The notes: a model not told the origin generated them from the sequence alone. Positions 18,225-26,952 are shown, counted from the stretch's first letter. The stretch is 45,501 nt of DNA from an uncultured Verrucomicrobiota bacterium (GCA_903831085.1 CAIKWE010000002.1:1-45501); one strand, 5' to 3'. Program-made: numbers and translations.

Positions 18225-19097
18225 ATGAAAGAGATTTTCCTCAGTGCCTTATTCGATAGCGCCGGAATGATCCCGCTGCTGCTGGTGATTTATTTTCTCG
18301 TCGAATGGTTTGAGCGGAAATTCGGCGGAACGATCGAACATCGGTTAAAAAAATCCACCAAGGCCGGCCCGGCGATAGGAGCCCTCTTCGGTTGCGTTCC
18401 GCAATGCGGATTTTCCGTGGTGGCCGCGTCGTTCTATTCGCGCCGTCTGATCACCACCGGCACACTGCTGGCTGTTATTCTCTCCACCTCCGACGAAGCC
18501 ATTCCGGTTCTTCTGGCGCATCCGGGCCGAGGCGGAATCGTCTTAAAACTGCTGATCACCAAGCTGATCATCGGTATAGCTGGCGGCTATCTAGTTGACC
18601 TTCTGTTACGCCGCCGCAAGCCGGCCGAAGACAGCAACGACAATCACACTGGGAAAATGCATGAGCTGGGCTGCTGCAACCACCAGCTTTCCGGCAAAAC
18701 CAGCCGGTGGCAGCTGCTGGCGCATCCGCTGATTCATACAGCGAAAATTTTTGTTTTTATTTTTGCTGTGACGCTAGGGCTCAACGGCCTGATCGCGCTG
18801 GTTGGGCAGGAAAATTTAGGCAGCGTCCTGCTCAGCCATTCACTGTTCCAGCCATTTCTGGCCGCGCTGGTCGGACTGATTCCCAACTGCGCCGCTTCGG
18901 TGGCCATCGCTGAAATGTTTTTGAAAGGCGGACTCAGCTACGGCTCCGCTGTCGCCGGACTGTGCTGCAGCGGCGGGCTCGGTCTGCTGGTCTTGCTGAG
19001 GGAAAACCGCGATTTCAAAGATACGCTCCGGGTCATCGTGCTGCTGGTCTTCATCAGCACCGTTGCGGGCCTTGCCATCCAACTGCTGTACGGCTGA
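18225..19097 (+). CDS. Putative heavy-metal/arsenic-type permease (ArsP/DUF2899-like)
   Basis: A polytopic membrane protein of 290 residues from ATG 18225. The first candidate start at 18156 would encode a non-membrane leader through the palindrome, so I reject it. The family block FGCVPQCGFSVVAASFY with LSTSDEAIPVLLAHPG (about 48-100) is repeated in mirror style near the C-terminus as LIPNCAASVAIAEMFLKGG, the two-fold arrangement seen in ArsP/DUF2899 10-TM exporters. A Cys/His-rich loop (HELGCCNHQ, about 145-153) sits between halves and could bind metal. It probably exports a metal, metalloid or organic derivative from the cytosol; the substrate is unknown. Annotated relatives are sometimes called 'putative manganese transporter'. 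Confidence 0.7.
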   Translation: MKEIFLSALFDSAGMIPLLLVIYFLVEWFERKFGGTIEHRLKKSTKAGPAIGALFGCVPQCGFSVVAASFYSRRLITTGTLLAVILSTSDEAIPVLLAHPGRGGIVLKLLITKLIIGIAGGYLVDLLLRRRKPAEDSNDNHTGKMHELGCCNHQLSGKTSRWQLLAHPLIHTAKIFVFIFAVTLGLNGLIALVGQENLGSVLLSHSLFQPFLAALVGLIPNCAASVAIAEMFLKGGLSYGSAVAGLCCSGGLGLLVLLRENRDFKDTLRVIVLLVFISTVAGLAIQLLYG

Positions 19098-19114
19098 TGC
19101 GCCGCATTGATGTT

Positions 19115-20770
19115 TTATTCCGCAGCGGCTTGGCGCAGTAGGTCTTTGAAGCCGCCTTCAGCCAGAAGGGAGGACTGCCAGGCAGAGGCCAGACGCTGAG
19201 CGCGACTGCGCGAAAGTCCGTCGACCAGTTCCTGCCGGATAGCGGGCATCCCCACGTCGGCATCCGTCGATTTGCGCGAGGAGACATAGGCTAGAAGCAC
19301 GCCTTCTTTGGCCGGAGCCGGCGCGCAAAGTTTACCCTGCGGCACGTTGATGCAGAGTCCGACGAGCATCTCGGCATATTTATCTTTCAACTCGGTGGTG
19401 ATATCAAACTCGGGCGTGGTCTGCACTTTAAGCCCGAACGGTTTGACAGCCTCTTTGAAGCTGGTTCCGGCTTTCGTCGCTCCCGCAACGGCCTTTTCTA
19501 TTTCGAGGGCGCGTTCGGCGAGCGCTTTGGTGACGGCGTCTTCGCGGGCGGCGTCCATCACTTCTTTTTCAACGGCCTCGAAAGTGGGGACAAAGGAAGG
19601 GTAACGCTGTTCGAGCGACAAAACGTAAACGGTGTCTTTGCCGACAACCGCATCACTGAAGGAGGTGTAGGCATCGTTCTCGAGACGAAAGGCCGCCTGA
19701 CGGAAAGGAGCGGTTGCATCAATGCCTTTGAGGTCTTCTTTCAAACCGAAGGCCGGCAGGGTCTTGACTTTCAAACCAGACGCCTTCACGGCTCCGGCGA
19801 AATCAGGCTGGCCGCCCTCGGCTTTGGGCGCGACGGCAACTACAAACTCGGTGGCTTTTTCAGCAGCCAGCTTGCGAGCCAGCGTGTAACGGATCTGTTC
19901 GTTAATTTCGCTTTCCACCTTTTCAAACGGTTTGTACTCCACGATGGCGTCTGCGTTGGTGTTTTCGACGCGGTAATTCTCGATGTTTTTATTGTAGACC
20001 TGCAGCGCCGCGGCTTCCGGAAGTTCCACTTTCGCCAGGAAATTACTGACCGGGAACTCAACGTAGGAGACGCGCACTTTGACGGGCATACGGAACGCTT
20101 CCGGGGTTTCCGCAAAAAGGGCCTGCGCCGTTTCTTTAGAAACAGTAACGGTTTTTTCGATCTGCGCACGCGGGATCACAACGTAGTCGAGCACAAAGCG
20201 GTCGGTGTAAAGATGGTAGGCCTGCTTGAGTTCATACGGGGAAATCAGCGCAGCCTGCGCCGGGCGGTACATCAATTTATAAATGGCGATCTGTTCGCGG
20301 AACAGCTCCTCGGCCTGCCAGGGGGTAATCTGGAGCTGCTGCAAAACCGCCTTGTAGATTCTGACGTCAAACTCGCCGTTTTCCGCGCGGAAAAGAGGCA
20401 TCGTCTGCATCTGCTGCACGACTTCCTGATCGGCCACAGGAATTTTTTCAGCCTGCGCTTTACGGAGAATCGCCACGCGCCGCCAGGCTTCTTCGCGAAG
20501 CGCGGCGGTCATCTGATCGTTCATCTGAATCATTTTGCCCGAAGAAAGGATGTACCAGATGTAGGTGTTGTGATAGGCGCGGCGGTATTCCTCCTGCGGC
20601 ACCTTCTTGCCGAACAGTTCGCCGGCATCCCGCTCCCGGCTCTGCCGTCCCCCGGAACGCATCGTGGGGGTGAAAAATCCGACGAAGGAAACAATGATAA
20701 CAGCCAGAATAATGTACCAGAGCACCTTGGACTGAATCAGTTTGTGGAAGCGCGTAATCAACATAGCCAT
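19115..20770 (-). CDS. PpiD/SurA-like periplasmic chaperone (SurA_N-type)
   Basis: The product has 551 residues. An N-terminal cytoplasmic stub and one membrane segment (about 15-33: VLWYIILAVIIVSFVGFF) anchor it in the inner membrane. A SurA_N_3-type helical chaperone domain follows (VPQEEYRRAYHN..., EEAWRRVAILRKAQAEKIPVADQEV). I could not see a clear parvulin active-site block in the middle, so it may act only as a chaperone. E. coli PpiD, which it resembles in layout, helps newly exported proteins leave the Sec channel. The start at 20770 (MAML) and one at 20764 (MLIT) are both possible. An intrinsic terminator separates it from the rsmB-like gene upstream. Confidence 0.75.
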   Translation of the reverse strand: MAMLITRFHKLIQSKVLWYIILAVIIVSFVGFFTPTMRSGGRQSRERDAGELFGKKVPQEEYRRAYHNTYIWYILSSGKMIQMNDQMTAALREEAWRRVAILRKAQAEKIPVADQEVVQQMQTMPLFRAENGEFDVRIYKAVLQQLQITPWQAEELFREQIAIYKLMYRPAQAALISPYELKQAYHLYTDRFVLDYVVIPRAQIEKTVTVSKETAQALFAETPEAFRMPVKVRVSYVEFPVSNFLAKVELPEAAALQVYNKNIENYRVENTNADAIVEYKPFEKVESEINEQIRYTLARKLAAEKATEFVVAVAPKAEGGQPDFAGAVKASGLKVKTLPAFGLKEDLKGIDATAPFRQAAFRLENDAYTSFSDAVVGKDTVYVLSLEQRYPSFVPTFEAVEKEVMDAAREDAVTKALAERALEIEKAVAGATKAGTSFKEAVKPFGLKVQTTPEFDITTELKDKYAEMLVGLCINVPQGKLCAPAPAKEGVLLAYVSSRKSTDADVGMPAIRQELVDGLSRSRAQRLASAWQSSLLAEGGFKDLLRQAAAE

Positions 20771-20793
20771 AAAATACCCCTTGGTTTTGCACT

Positions 20794-20825
20794 AAAAAAC
20801 AGGGGCACAGCATAGCCGTGCCCCT
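20794..20825 (-). terminator. Intrinsic terminator after the rsmB-like gene
   Basis: On the minus strand AGGGGCAC-GGCTATGCT-GTGCCCCT is followed by GTTTTTTAG. The 8-bp perfect stem and T-run lie 29 bases after the methyltransferase stop and 24 bases before the PpiD-like start. Confidence 0.88.
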
Positions 20826-20853
20826 CCTCACGGTCAACGGGAAAGCCAAGTCG

Positions 20854-22104
20854 TCAGCTTTTCCGTAAACGCGCAATAAACATACCGTCGCCGGGCCCTT
20901 CCCATGGCCATATCTGAAGTGTACCATCCGTCGGCGAGCCGGTCAGCGGGTGGACGAACGGGTCCGGCGTAAATGCCGGATGTTCAGCCAGAAACCGCTC
21001 CAGAACGCCGGTCGTTTCTTCGCAGGTGAAGGTGCAAACGGCGTAAACCAGCGCCCCGCCGGACTTAACGCACTGCGCGGCGTTATTGAGCATTTTCACC
21101 TGCAGGTTGCGTTTCTGCGCCGGATCACGCGGGTCGGTGCGCCAGCGGGCGTCGGGATTGCGGCTCCAAGTACCCCAGCCCGAGCAGGGTGCATCCACCA
21201 GCACACCGTCGAATTCCTTGGTGAACGGCTTGTCTTTGGCTAAATCGTGAAGCTGAAGGCGAACGGTTGAAATCCCTCCGGCACGAGCCCGCTTTTTACA
21301 TTCGTGCAACGCCTCTTCCCGCACATCGGTCGCCAGGACTTTGCCGTCGTGACCAATCAGATCGGCCAGCTGAACCGTTTTACCGCCCGCGCCGGCGCAG
21401 GCGTCCCACCAGTCAGAACCGGGCGCAGGAGCGGCGATCATCGCCACGGCCTGCGAAGCGACATCCTGCACTTCGAACTGTCCGCCGTGCCCGACTTTGC
21501 CGAGTGAAGTGCCCGCGGTGATGGAAACGATGCCGGGAACCTTGGCATGCTCCTTATAAGAAACATTCGCTTCGGTGAGCGTTTGCTTGAATGCTTCATC
21601 CCGCAGGCGCAGCCAGGTCGGCGGACGTTGCTGAAGCGTTTCATAGAAAAGATCCTCGCAACCTGCAGGAAGATCCACAACTTTTCCAAACTCTGGAAAA
21701 ACGAGCTCCGCCTTTTCCAAACCTTGGAAATCAGGAAACCACGCCGCGAGCGCGGCGCGTTTTTCATCTAGGGTTTTGCCGCCGAGTGGTTCCCAGCCGG
21801 GCTTCGCGGTGGCCTGCAACGCGACGTGCAGATCCGTCCGGTCGAGGAGCCAGCTGAGCGCGGCGGCTTCGAGCGGTTTGAGGTTGAGCGGGCGGGTCCA
21901 GCCGAGCCAGCGGAAGTACGAAAAGAAGCATTCAGAGAGAAAGCGGCGGTCGCGGGAGCCCAGTTCGCGCCGATTTTTGAAGAAGCGCAGCAGAACGCGG
22001 TCGGCCGGGTGCCGGTGTTCCAATACGTGCGGCGTCAGTGTTTCGAGGATTTCGGCGGCCAGCCGGGTTTGCTGGTTGATGATTTTTTCGTTCAGATTTT
22101 TCAT
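20854..22104 (-). CDS. RsmB/NOP-family rRNA or tRNA cytosine-5 methyltransferase
   Basis: This 416-residue SAM-dependent enzyme methylates cytosine C5 in RNA. It has an N-terminal NusB-like helical region (EILETLTPHVLEHRHPADRVL, LGSRDRRFLSECFF). The fold continues with FEVQDVASQAVAMIAAP, SAM motif I WWDACAGAGGKTVQLA, motif IV VDAPCSGWGTWSRNPD (catalytic helper Cys) and motif VI VYAVCTFTCEET (nucleophile Cys). I start at ATG 22104, with GAGGAA 6 bases upstream, not at 22167, which would add 21 non-family residues. Two palindrome copies sit inside the gene (21682, 21714) and encode the variable stretch FPDFQGLEKAELVFPEFGK. The exact RNA target cannot be told from sequence. Confidence 0.88.
   Translation of the reverse strand: MKNLNEKIINQQTRLAAEILETLTPHVLEHRHPADRVLLRFFKNRRELGSRDRRFLSECFFSYFRWLGWTRPLNLKPLEAAALSWLLDRTDLHVALQATAKPGWEPLGGKTLDEKRAALAAWFPDFQGLEKAELVFPEFGKVVDLPAGCEDLFYETLQQRPPTWLRLRDEAFKQTLTEANVSYKEHAKVPGIVSITAGTSLGKVGHGGQFEVQDVASQAVAMIAAPAPGSDWWDACAGAGGKTVQLADLIGHDGKVLATDVREEALHECKKRARAGGISTVRLQLHDLAKDKPFTKEFDGVLVDAPCSGWGTWSRNPDARWRTDPRDPAQKRNLQVKMLNNAAQCVKSGGALVYAVCTFTCEETTGVLERFLAEHPAFTPDPFVHPLTGSPTDGTLQIWPWEGPGDGMFIARLRKS
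21682..21730. repeat. Pair of dispersed palindromes inside the methyltransferase gene
   Basis: TTTTCCAA-ACT-CTGGAAAA (21682-21700) and TTTCCAA-ACC-TTGGAAA (21714-21730). Centres are 31 bp apart. Both are in frame within coding sequence, in a stretch between the N-terminal and catalytic domains. Confidence 0.8.
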
Positions 22105-22216
22105 GGGGTTCCTCAAAGATTTTTGTTTTTTTGTTTCAAAAGTTGGACATAATCCGTGCCCCAACAACTAGATGGACAGGAAGAGTGCAGGCAAAGGCGA
22201 ACGAAAGGCAACTGTT

Positions 22217-23377
22217 ATGGCAAAAGAACTCGGATTCGTGATGATCACTCCCCACTCGCTGCGCAAATCGCGCACCGGCGGGATTATCGGACGGTTCAGC
22301 CGGATCGAAGGTCTTGAGTTTGTCGCCTCGCGTATGTTCGGCCCGAGCCAGAAGCTGGTTGACCGCTACGCAGATATGCTGCGCACCAATCCCGATATCA
22401 CGCCGGACAAGCGCGACATTCTCGCCGACTATGTCCTGCGCGCCTTCGGCCCCGAAGCCGACACCGGCAAGTCGCATCGCGTGATGGTGCTTCTTTTTGA
22501 AGGCGAAGACGCGATCAAAAAAATCTACGCCGCCGCCGGCGGGTTCGACGACACACAGGAATCATCCGACACCGTGCGCGGCACCTATGGCGACTGCATC
22601 CGCGATTCATCCGGCAAAGTGATTTATTTTGAACCGTCCGTGCTGGTGGCGCCTTCCACGCGCTCAGCCAAGAATACGCTCGCCCTCTGGATGGAATACG
22701 CCGAAAGCGACGGCGGCCTTGTTAAAAACGCGCTCAGCCTGCCGGACAGCGATGTGCAGAGAACGCTTGTCATCATCAAGCCGGATAATTTCCGCTTCCC
22801 CAGCTCGCGCCCCGGCAACATCATCGACCTCTTCTCGCGCTCCGGTCTGCGGATCATCGGTGCGCAGGTGCACCGCATGAGCATGGCGGAAGCCAAGGAG
22901 TTCTACGGGCCGGTTCAGCCGGTTCTGCGCGAAAAACTCTGCGGACGCACCACCGACAAAGCCTGCGCCGCGCTCGAAAAAGAATTCCACTTCCCGATGC
23001 CCGCCGAAGTGAAAGAGGCGCTCTCTAAAACTCTCGGCCCGTACTACGGCGACCAGCAGTTCTACGAAATCATGAAATTCATGACCGGCGTATGGCTGCC
23101 CGATGTGCCGGAAAAAGAAATGACAGCCGACGGAAAAGTGCGCTGTCTGGCGCTGATCTACGCCGGTAAAGACGCCGTGGACAAAATCCGCAACATCCTC
23201 GGCCCGACCGACCCGAGCAAGGCGAATCCCGGCTCCGTGCGCAAGGAATACGGCAGCGACATCATGGTCAACGCCGCGCACGCTTCCGACTCGGCGGAAA
23301 ACGCCCAGCGCGAAATTGCAATTATCAAACCCGAACGTAACCTGCTCAAACAATGGTTCGATAAATATTACGCTTAA
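22217..23377 (+). CDS. Tandem nucleoside diphosphate kinase (two NDK domains)
   Basis: NDK moves the gamma phosphate from ATP to other nucleoside diphosphates through a phosphohistidine. A normal bacterial NDK has about 140 residues; this has 386, with two NDK-like halves. The C-terminal half (about 185-380) keeps the ATP-site lysine block VIIKPDNFRFPSSRPG and the active site NAAHASDSAENAQREI (His near 353), matching N-x-x-H-x-SDS. The N-terminal half has FVMITPHSLRKSRTGGIIGRF and VRGTYGD, but LVAPSTRSAKN replaces the active-site motif, so the His is absent and this half is probably regulatory or structural. ATG 22217 follows AAAGG; the earlier ATG at 22172 has no site. It overlaps the aminotransferase start region, so the two are an operon. 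Confidence 0.88.
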   Translation: MAKELGFVMITPHSLRKSRTGGIIGRFSRIEGLEFVASRMFGPSQKLVDRYADMLRTNPDITPDKRDILADYVLRAFGPEADTGKSHRVMVLLFEGEDAIKKIYAAAGGFDDTQESSDTVRGTYGDCIRDSSGKVIYFEPSVLVAPSTRSAKNTLALWMEYAESDGGLVKNALSLPDSDVQRTLVIIKPDNFRFPSSRPGNIIDLFSRSGLRIIGAQVHRMSMAEAKEFYGPVQPVLREKLCGRTTDKACAALEKEFHFPMPAEVKEALSKTLGPYYGDQQFYEIMKFMTGVWLPDVPEKEMTADGKVRCLALIYAGKDAVDKIRNILGPTDPSKANPGSVRKEYGSDIMVNAAHASDSAENAQREIAIIKPERNLLKQWFDKYYA

Positions 23378-23388
23378 TGGAGAAAGAT

Positions 23389-24567
23389 ATGTGGAACGGA
23401 GTTAAAGCCGCACCGGAAGATGCCATCCTTGGACTGACCGAAGCCTTCAAAAAAGATCCGCGCGCCGGAAAAGTAAACCTCGGCGTCGGTGTCTACAAAG
23501 ACGAAAAAGGCAACACTCCGATTCTGGAGTCAGTCAAAGCCGCCGAAAAACGGATCTTTGAAACGCAGAACACCAAGTCGTACATGCCGATCGCCGGCGA
23601 AGCGGCTTACGGCGACGAAGTGCAGAAAATGATTTTCGGTTCGCTGTGCGACCGCTCCGCCACCATCCACACTCCCGGCGGCACCGGCGCCCTGCGCGTC
23701 GCCGCCGAACTGCTCCGTCCGTTCAGTAGCAAAACCATATGGGTCAGCAACCCGACCTGGGCCAACCACAACAACATTTTCGCCGCCGCCGGTCTGACGG
23801 TGAAGGAATATCCCTATTACAACGCGACCACCAAAGACCTCGACGCTGACGGCTTTTTCGCCGCGCTCGAAAAAATTCCGGCTGGCGACTGCGTCCTGTT
23901 ACACGCCTGCTGTCATAATCCGAGCGGCGTGGATCTCTCCGCCGCGCAGTGGAAACAGGTTGCGAAAATCGCGCAGAAAAACGGCTGGTCCGCGCTGGTG
24001 GACTTTGCTTATCAGGGATTCGGCGACAGCCTTGAAGCCGACCGCGTCGGCGTCGAAGCGCTGCTGGCCTCCGGCATTGATTTCTTCATCGCCAGCTCCT
24101 TCTCTAAAAACTTCGGCCTCTACCGCGAACGCACCGGCGCGCTGACTTGCGTCGCCGCCACGCCCGCCGACGCCGAAACCGCCATGAGCCACCTGCTGGC
24201 CACCGCCCGTGTTATTTACTCCAACCCGCCGGCGCACGGCGGCATGATCGTCACCACGATTTTGAAGGACAAGGAACTTTCCAAACTCTGGAGAAGCGAA
24301 CTCGATGCCATGCGTGACCGCATTGCTCACGCCCGCGCCGAACTGGCCGCCGGACTTGCCAAACGCGGCGTGCCGATGGACTGCTCGTTCATGACGAAGC
24401 AGAAAGGCATGTTTTCCTTCAGCGGTCTCAACAAAGATCAGGTTAAATTTCTGCGCGAAGAAAAAGCTGTCTACATCGTCGGCTCCGGCCGCATCAACGT
24501 CGCCGGACTCACTCCCGGCAACATGGGCTTCGTCTGCGATGTCGTCGCCGAAGCTATGAAACGCTGA
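23389..24567 (+). CDS. Aspartate/aromatic aminotransferase (AspC/TyrB type)
   Basis: This PLP enzyme of 392 residues swaps amino groups between aspartate or aromatic amino acids and 2-oxoglutarate/glutamate, linking the glutamate pool made by GOGAT and GDH to other amino acids. It aligns with E. coli AspC from the start: MWNGVKAAPEDAILGLTEAF versus [20 protein letters not shown]. Blocks: KVNLGVGVYKDEKGNTP; HACCHNPSGVDLS; DFAYQGFGD; and the PLP lysine in ASSFSKNFGLYRERTG. I start at ATG 23389, 5 bases after GGAGA; an ATG at 23377 overlaps the NDK stop but does not fit the family. A dispersed palindrome follows the stop at once. aspC versus tyrB cannot be decided. Confidence 0.93.
   Translation: MWNGVKAAPEDAILGLTEAFKKDPRAGKVNLGVGVYKDEKGNTPILESVKAAEKRIFETQNTKSYMPIAGEAAYGDEVQKMIFGSLCDRSATIHTPGGTGALRVAAELLRPFSSKTIWVSNPTWANHNNIFAAAGLTVKEYPYYNATTKDLDADGFFAALEKIPAGDCVLLHACCHNPSGVDLSAAQWKQVAKIAQKNGWSALVDFAYQGFGDSLEADRVGVEALLASGIDFFIASSFSKNFGLYRERTGALTCVAATPADAETAMSHLLATARVIYSNPPAHGGMIVTTILKDKELSKLWRSELDAMRDRIAHARAELAAGLAKRGVPMDCSFMTKQKGMFSFSGLNKDQVKFLREEKAVYIVGSGRINVAGLTPGNMGFVCDVVAEAMKR
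24278..24294. repeat. Degenerate dispersed palindrome in the aminotransferase gene
   Basis: TTTCCAA-ACT-CTGGAGA, coding for part of ELSKLWR. The right arm carries two changes, so it may be chance; listed because it shares its centre with the copy at 21682. Confidence 0.35.
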
Positions 24568-24568
24568 C

Positions 24569-24587
24569 GTTTCCAATGTTTGGAAAC
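24569..24587. repeat. Dispersed palindrome, longest intergenic copy
   Basis: GTTTCCAA-TGT-TTGGAAAC: 8-bp arms. It begins two bases after the aminotransferase stop and lies between convergent genes, so it could also act as a weak two-way transcription stop, though it lacks a T-run. Confidence 0.85.
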
Positions 24588-24608
24588 TATCTGCGTTTCC
24601 CGCAGTCG

Positions 24609-24836
24609 TTATGCCTTGGCGGCAGGAGTGCGTTTGAAGTAGGTGGCTTTCACCCAGTTCCAGTTGAGGATCAGGTGGAGCGCGGCGACAATCGCAAGAA
24701 CAAATCCGCCATCCTCATGCAGAATCTCGAACACTTCGCGCGGAATTGAATCGCCGAAGATTCCGGTTAGGATCTGATTTATAATCAGGATGCCAAGAAT
24801 CGGATTCACTATCTTCAGCATGGTATTTCGTTTCAT
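24609..24836 (-). CDS. Small two-helix membrane protein (DUF4405-like)
   Basis: This 75-residue protein has two hydrophobic helices: about 8-26 (KIVNPILGILIINQILTGI) and 45-60 (FVLAIVAALHLILNW). The pattern NPILG...LTGIFG...VFEILHEDGGFVLAIVAALHLILNWNWVK is typical of the DUF4405 family. The two histidines (about 40 and 58) recall haem ligands in cytochrome b-like helices, but haem binding is not shown. A GAAAGGAGC run precedes the ATG at 24836. It lies alone between the convergent aminotransferase and the metallo-beta-lactamase gene on the same strand, 28 bases from the latter's stop. Confidence 0.7.
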   Translation of the reverse strand: MKRNTMLKIVNPILGILIINQILTGIFGDSIPREVFEILHEDGGFVLAIVAALHLILNWNWVKATYFKRTPAAKA

Positions 24837-24864
24837 AGAATGCTCCTTTCTATCGTGTCTCTCC

Positions 24865-26271
24865 TCAATCCAAAATTATTTCCTGCTGATACTGCGGCAC
24901 GGTGCAGTTCCAGCCGGTTTTTTCGCTGAGCAGTTTTTTGAAGGCGTTGGCCGCATCCGGTTCGCCGTGAGTGATGAATACGCGGCGCGGCGCTTTCTTC
25001 AGCGCAGTGATCCAGCGTAGCAGTTCGTTCTGGTCGGCGTGAGCCGAGAAGCCGTCGATTTTCTCGATGCGCGCTTTGATCGGCTGTTCTTCTCCGAAAA
25101 TACGGATCGGATCAACACCCTCCAGAATAAGTCGGCCGAGAGTTCCGACGGCTTGGTAGCCGACAAAAAGGATGGTGCTTTCGGGGCGGCTGAGGTTGTT
25201 TTTGAGGTGGTGTTTGATACGGCCGCCGGTGCACATACCGGAACCGGCGATGATGATAGCGGTGCCTTTGATGTGGTTGATGGACTTCGATTGGTCAACA
25301 GTGTTCGCCATCGTCAGCCCCGGCAGATCGCACGGATGAATGCCTTTGCGAAGAAGCTCGCGGGTTTCTTCGTCGAAGAGTTCGGGATGCTTTTTGAAGA
25401 TGTCGGTCACCTTGATCGCCATCGGGCTGTCAACGAAGGTGAGCAGGTGCGGGATGCGGTTTTCGCGTTGCAGCGCATTGAGGTGATAGAGCAGCTCCTG
25501 CGTACGCTCGACGGCAAAACTGGGAATGACAATGTTGCCGCCCGCTTTGTTTGTTTCGTTGATGATGCGCGCCAGTTCGCCGGGAATGTCTTTGGTTTCG
25601 CCGTGGGTACGGTCGCCGTAAGTTGACTCGACGAGAACGTAGTCAGCTTCATCAAACGGATCCGGGTCGTTGATGATCGGCATATTCCATCGGCCAACAT
25701 CGCCGGAAAAAAGAATCGTGCGTGATTTACCGCCCTGCTCCACGCTCAATCGAATGCTGGTGGAGCCGAAGATATGGCCTGCCTCACGGAAAATCGCGGT
25801 CATGCCGGATGCAACCGGAACGGGCGTTTTGTAGCCAACCGGCGTCAGGAGCGGAATGGTTTTATCGACATCGGCGACGGTGTAGAGCGGCTCATACGGG
25901 AACGGACTGGTTTTCCCCTGCTCCTCGTGGCGGGCCTTTTTGTGTTTGATGTCTTCTTCCTGCAGGAAGGCGGAATCTTTCATGATGATCTGTGCGATAT
26001 CCGCCGTGGCCGGTGTGCAGAAAATTTTTCCGCGAAAGCCTTCCTTCACCAGTTTCGGCAAGCGTCCGCAGTGGTCGAGATGGGCGTGTGTCAGCAGAAC
26101 GGCATTAATCGTTGCGGGCGAAACGGGGAAGGCATCCCAGTTGCGCTGTTTAAGGTCGCGTTCCTGATAAAGCCCGCAGTCGATCAGAATGCGCGCACCG
26201 TTCGCTTCCACCAGATAGCAGGAGCCGGTGACATTCTGCGCCGCGCCGAAAAAGTTCAGTTTGATGCTCAT
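24865..26271 (-). CDS. Metallo-beta-lactamase/beta-CASP RNA-processing exonuclease
   Basis: At 468 residues it is a bacterial relative of CPSF73/Ysh1 and likely acts on RNA in the cytosol. The metal-binding motif 2 is LLTHAHLDHCGRLP (about 58-71), with later ligands in EAGHIFGSTS and FSGDVGRW. The beta-CASP domain covers about 200-370 (NIVIPSFAVERTQELLYHL; AGSGMCTGGRIKHHL). The Zn-dependent RNA hydrolase C-terminal block ends KIDGFSAHADQNELLRW and VFITHGEPDAANAF. The family acts as endo- or exonuclease on RNA; which applies here is unknown. No strong ribosome site precedes the ATG at 26271. Confidence 0.9.
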   Translation of the reverse strand: MSIKLNFFGAAQNVTGSCYLVEANGARILIDCGLYQERDLKQRNWDAFPVSPATINAVLLTHAHLDHCGRLPKLVKEGFRGKIFCTPATADIAQIIMKDSAFLQEEDIKHKKARHEEQGKTSPFPYEPLYTVADVDKTIPLLTPVGYKTPVPVASGMTAIFREAGHIFGSTSIRLSVEQGGKSRTILFSGDVGRWNMPIINDPDPFDEADYVLVESTYGDRTHGETKDIPGELARIINETNKAGGNIVIPSFAVERTQELLYHLNALQRENRIPHLLTFVDSPMAIKVTDIFKKHPELFDEETRELLRKGIHPCDLPGLTMANTVDQSKSINHIKGTAIIIAGSGMCTGGRIKHHLKNNLSRPESTILFVGYQAVGTLGRLILEGVDPIRIFGEEQPIKARIEKIDGFSAHADQNELLRWITALKKAPRRVFITHGEPDAANAFKKLLSEKTGWNCTVPQYQQEIILD

Positions 26272-26376
26272 TGTAAAAGGCCCTCTTTTTGCCCGACTTT
26301 AGAGCGTTTCCGCCGGTTGCGCAATTAAACCCTTGAGTGTGCGCGGGTTTTTGTATTCTCTTATGCGGTTATTGTC

Positions 26377-26458
26377 GGGCATGTGGTGAAATTGGTATAC
26401 ACGCAAGATTTAGGATCTTGTGCCTTACGGCGTGCGGGTTCGAGTCCCGCCTTGCCCA
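26377..26458 (+). tRNA. tRNA-Leu (anticodon TAG)
   Basis: The 82-base class II tRNA folds well. Anticodon stem CAAGA/TCTTG holds loop TTTAGGA (anticodon TAG). A long variable arm TGCCTTACGGCGT is typical of Leu. The T-arm is GCGGG-TTCGAGT-CCCGC. Acceptor strands GGGCATG and CTTGCCC pair except for a T-T mismatch at 6/67. CCA is not encoded. A TTGAGT...TATTCT pair with a 15-base spacer upstream (26333-26359) is a weak promoter candidate. Confidence 0.93.
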
Positions 26459-26491
26459 TGCTTCTGTCCGATAGAGAAGAAGGAGATTGGT

Positions 26492-26797
26492 ATGCTGCCG
26501 CAACATGGAGGAGTGCCGAATTTCAGTCTGCGTATTCCCGGGCCGATTCTGGCACTGCTGATCCTGGTGCTGATCTCGGGATCGATGCTGACGCTTTCGT
26601 TTTATCTCAACGCAGACTTCGGCGATCTGGCGGCACAAAGCCGCATCAGACTCTCTTTGATTGTCACTCTGCTGCTTGCGCTTTTTGTCCTGCTGGCCGG
26701 CACAAGCCACTGGTGGTATCCGCACCTGCGGCAGGGAAGCCACAAACACGGGCACAAACACCACCGGCACGGGCCGCACTCGGAACGGCGCCGCTAA
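26492..26797 (+). CDS. Small membrane protein with a histidine-rich tail
   Basis: The 101-residue product starts at ATG 26492, with AAGGAG 6 bases upstream. Two strong membrane segments are at about 13-37 (IPGPILALLILVLISGSMLT) and 56-73 (SLIVTLLLALFVLLAG). The cytosolic or periplasmic tail is rich in His and Arg: HKHGHKHHRHGPHSERRR. Such a tail could bind a metal ion. I do not recognise a family. The gene lies between tRNA-Leu and tRNA-Lys and ends 69 bases before the latter. The good ribosome site and membrane pattern make it likely to be real. Confidence 0.65.
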   Translation: MLPQHGGVPNFSLRIPGPILALLILVLISGSMLTLSFYLNADFGDLAAQSRIRLSLIVTLLLALFVLLAGTSHWWYPHLRQGSHKHGHKHHRHGPHSERRR

Positions 26798-26866
26798 ACC
26801 GAAGTACAGGTCTATTTTTGGTTGCGTTGGCGGAGACCGGACAGTACCTTTTCTGCTCTCTTAGAT

Positions 26867-26942
<76 letters not shown>

Positions 26943-26952
26943 CCTCAACCGT

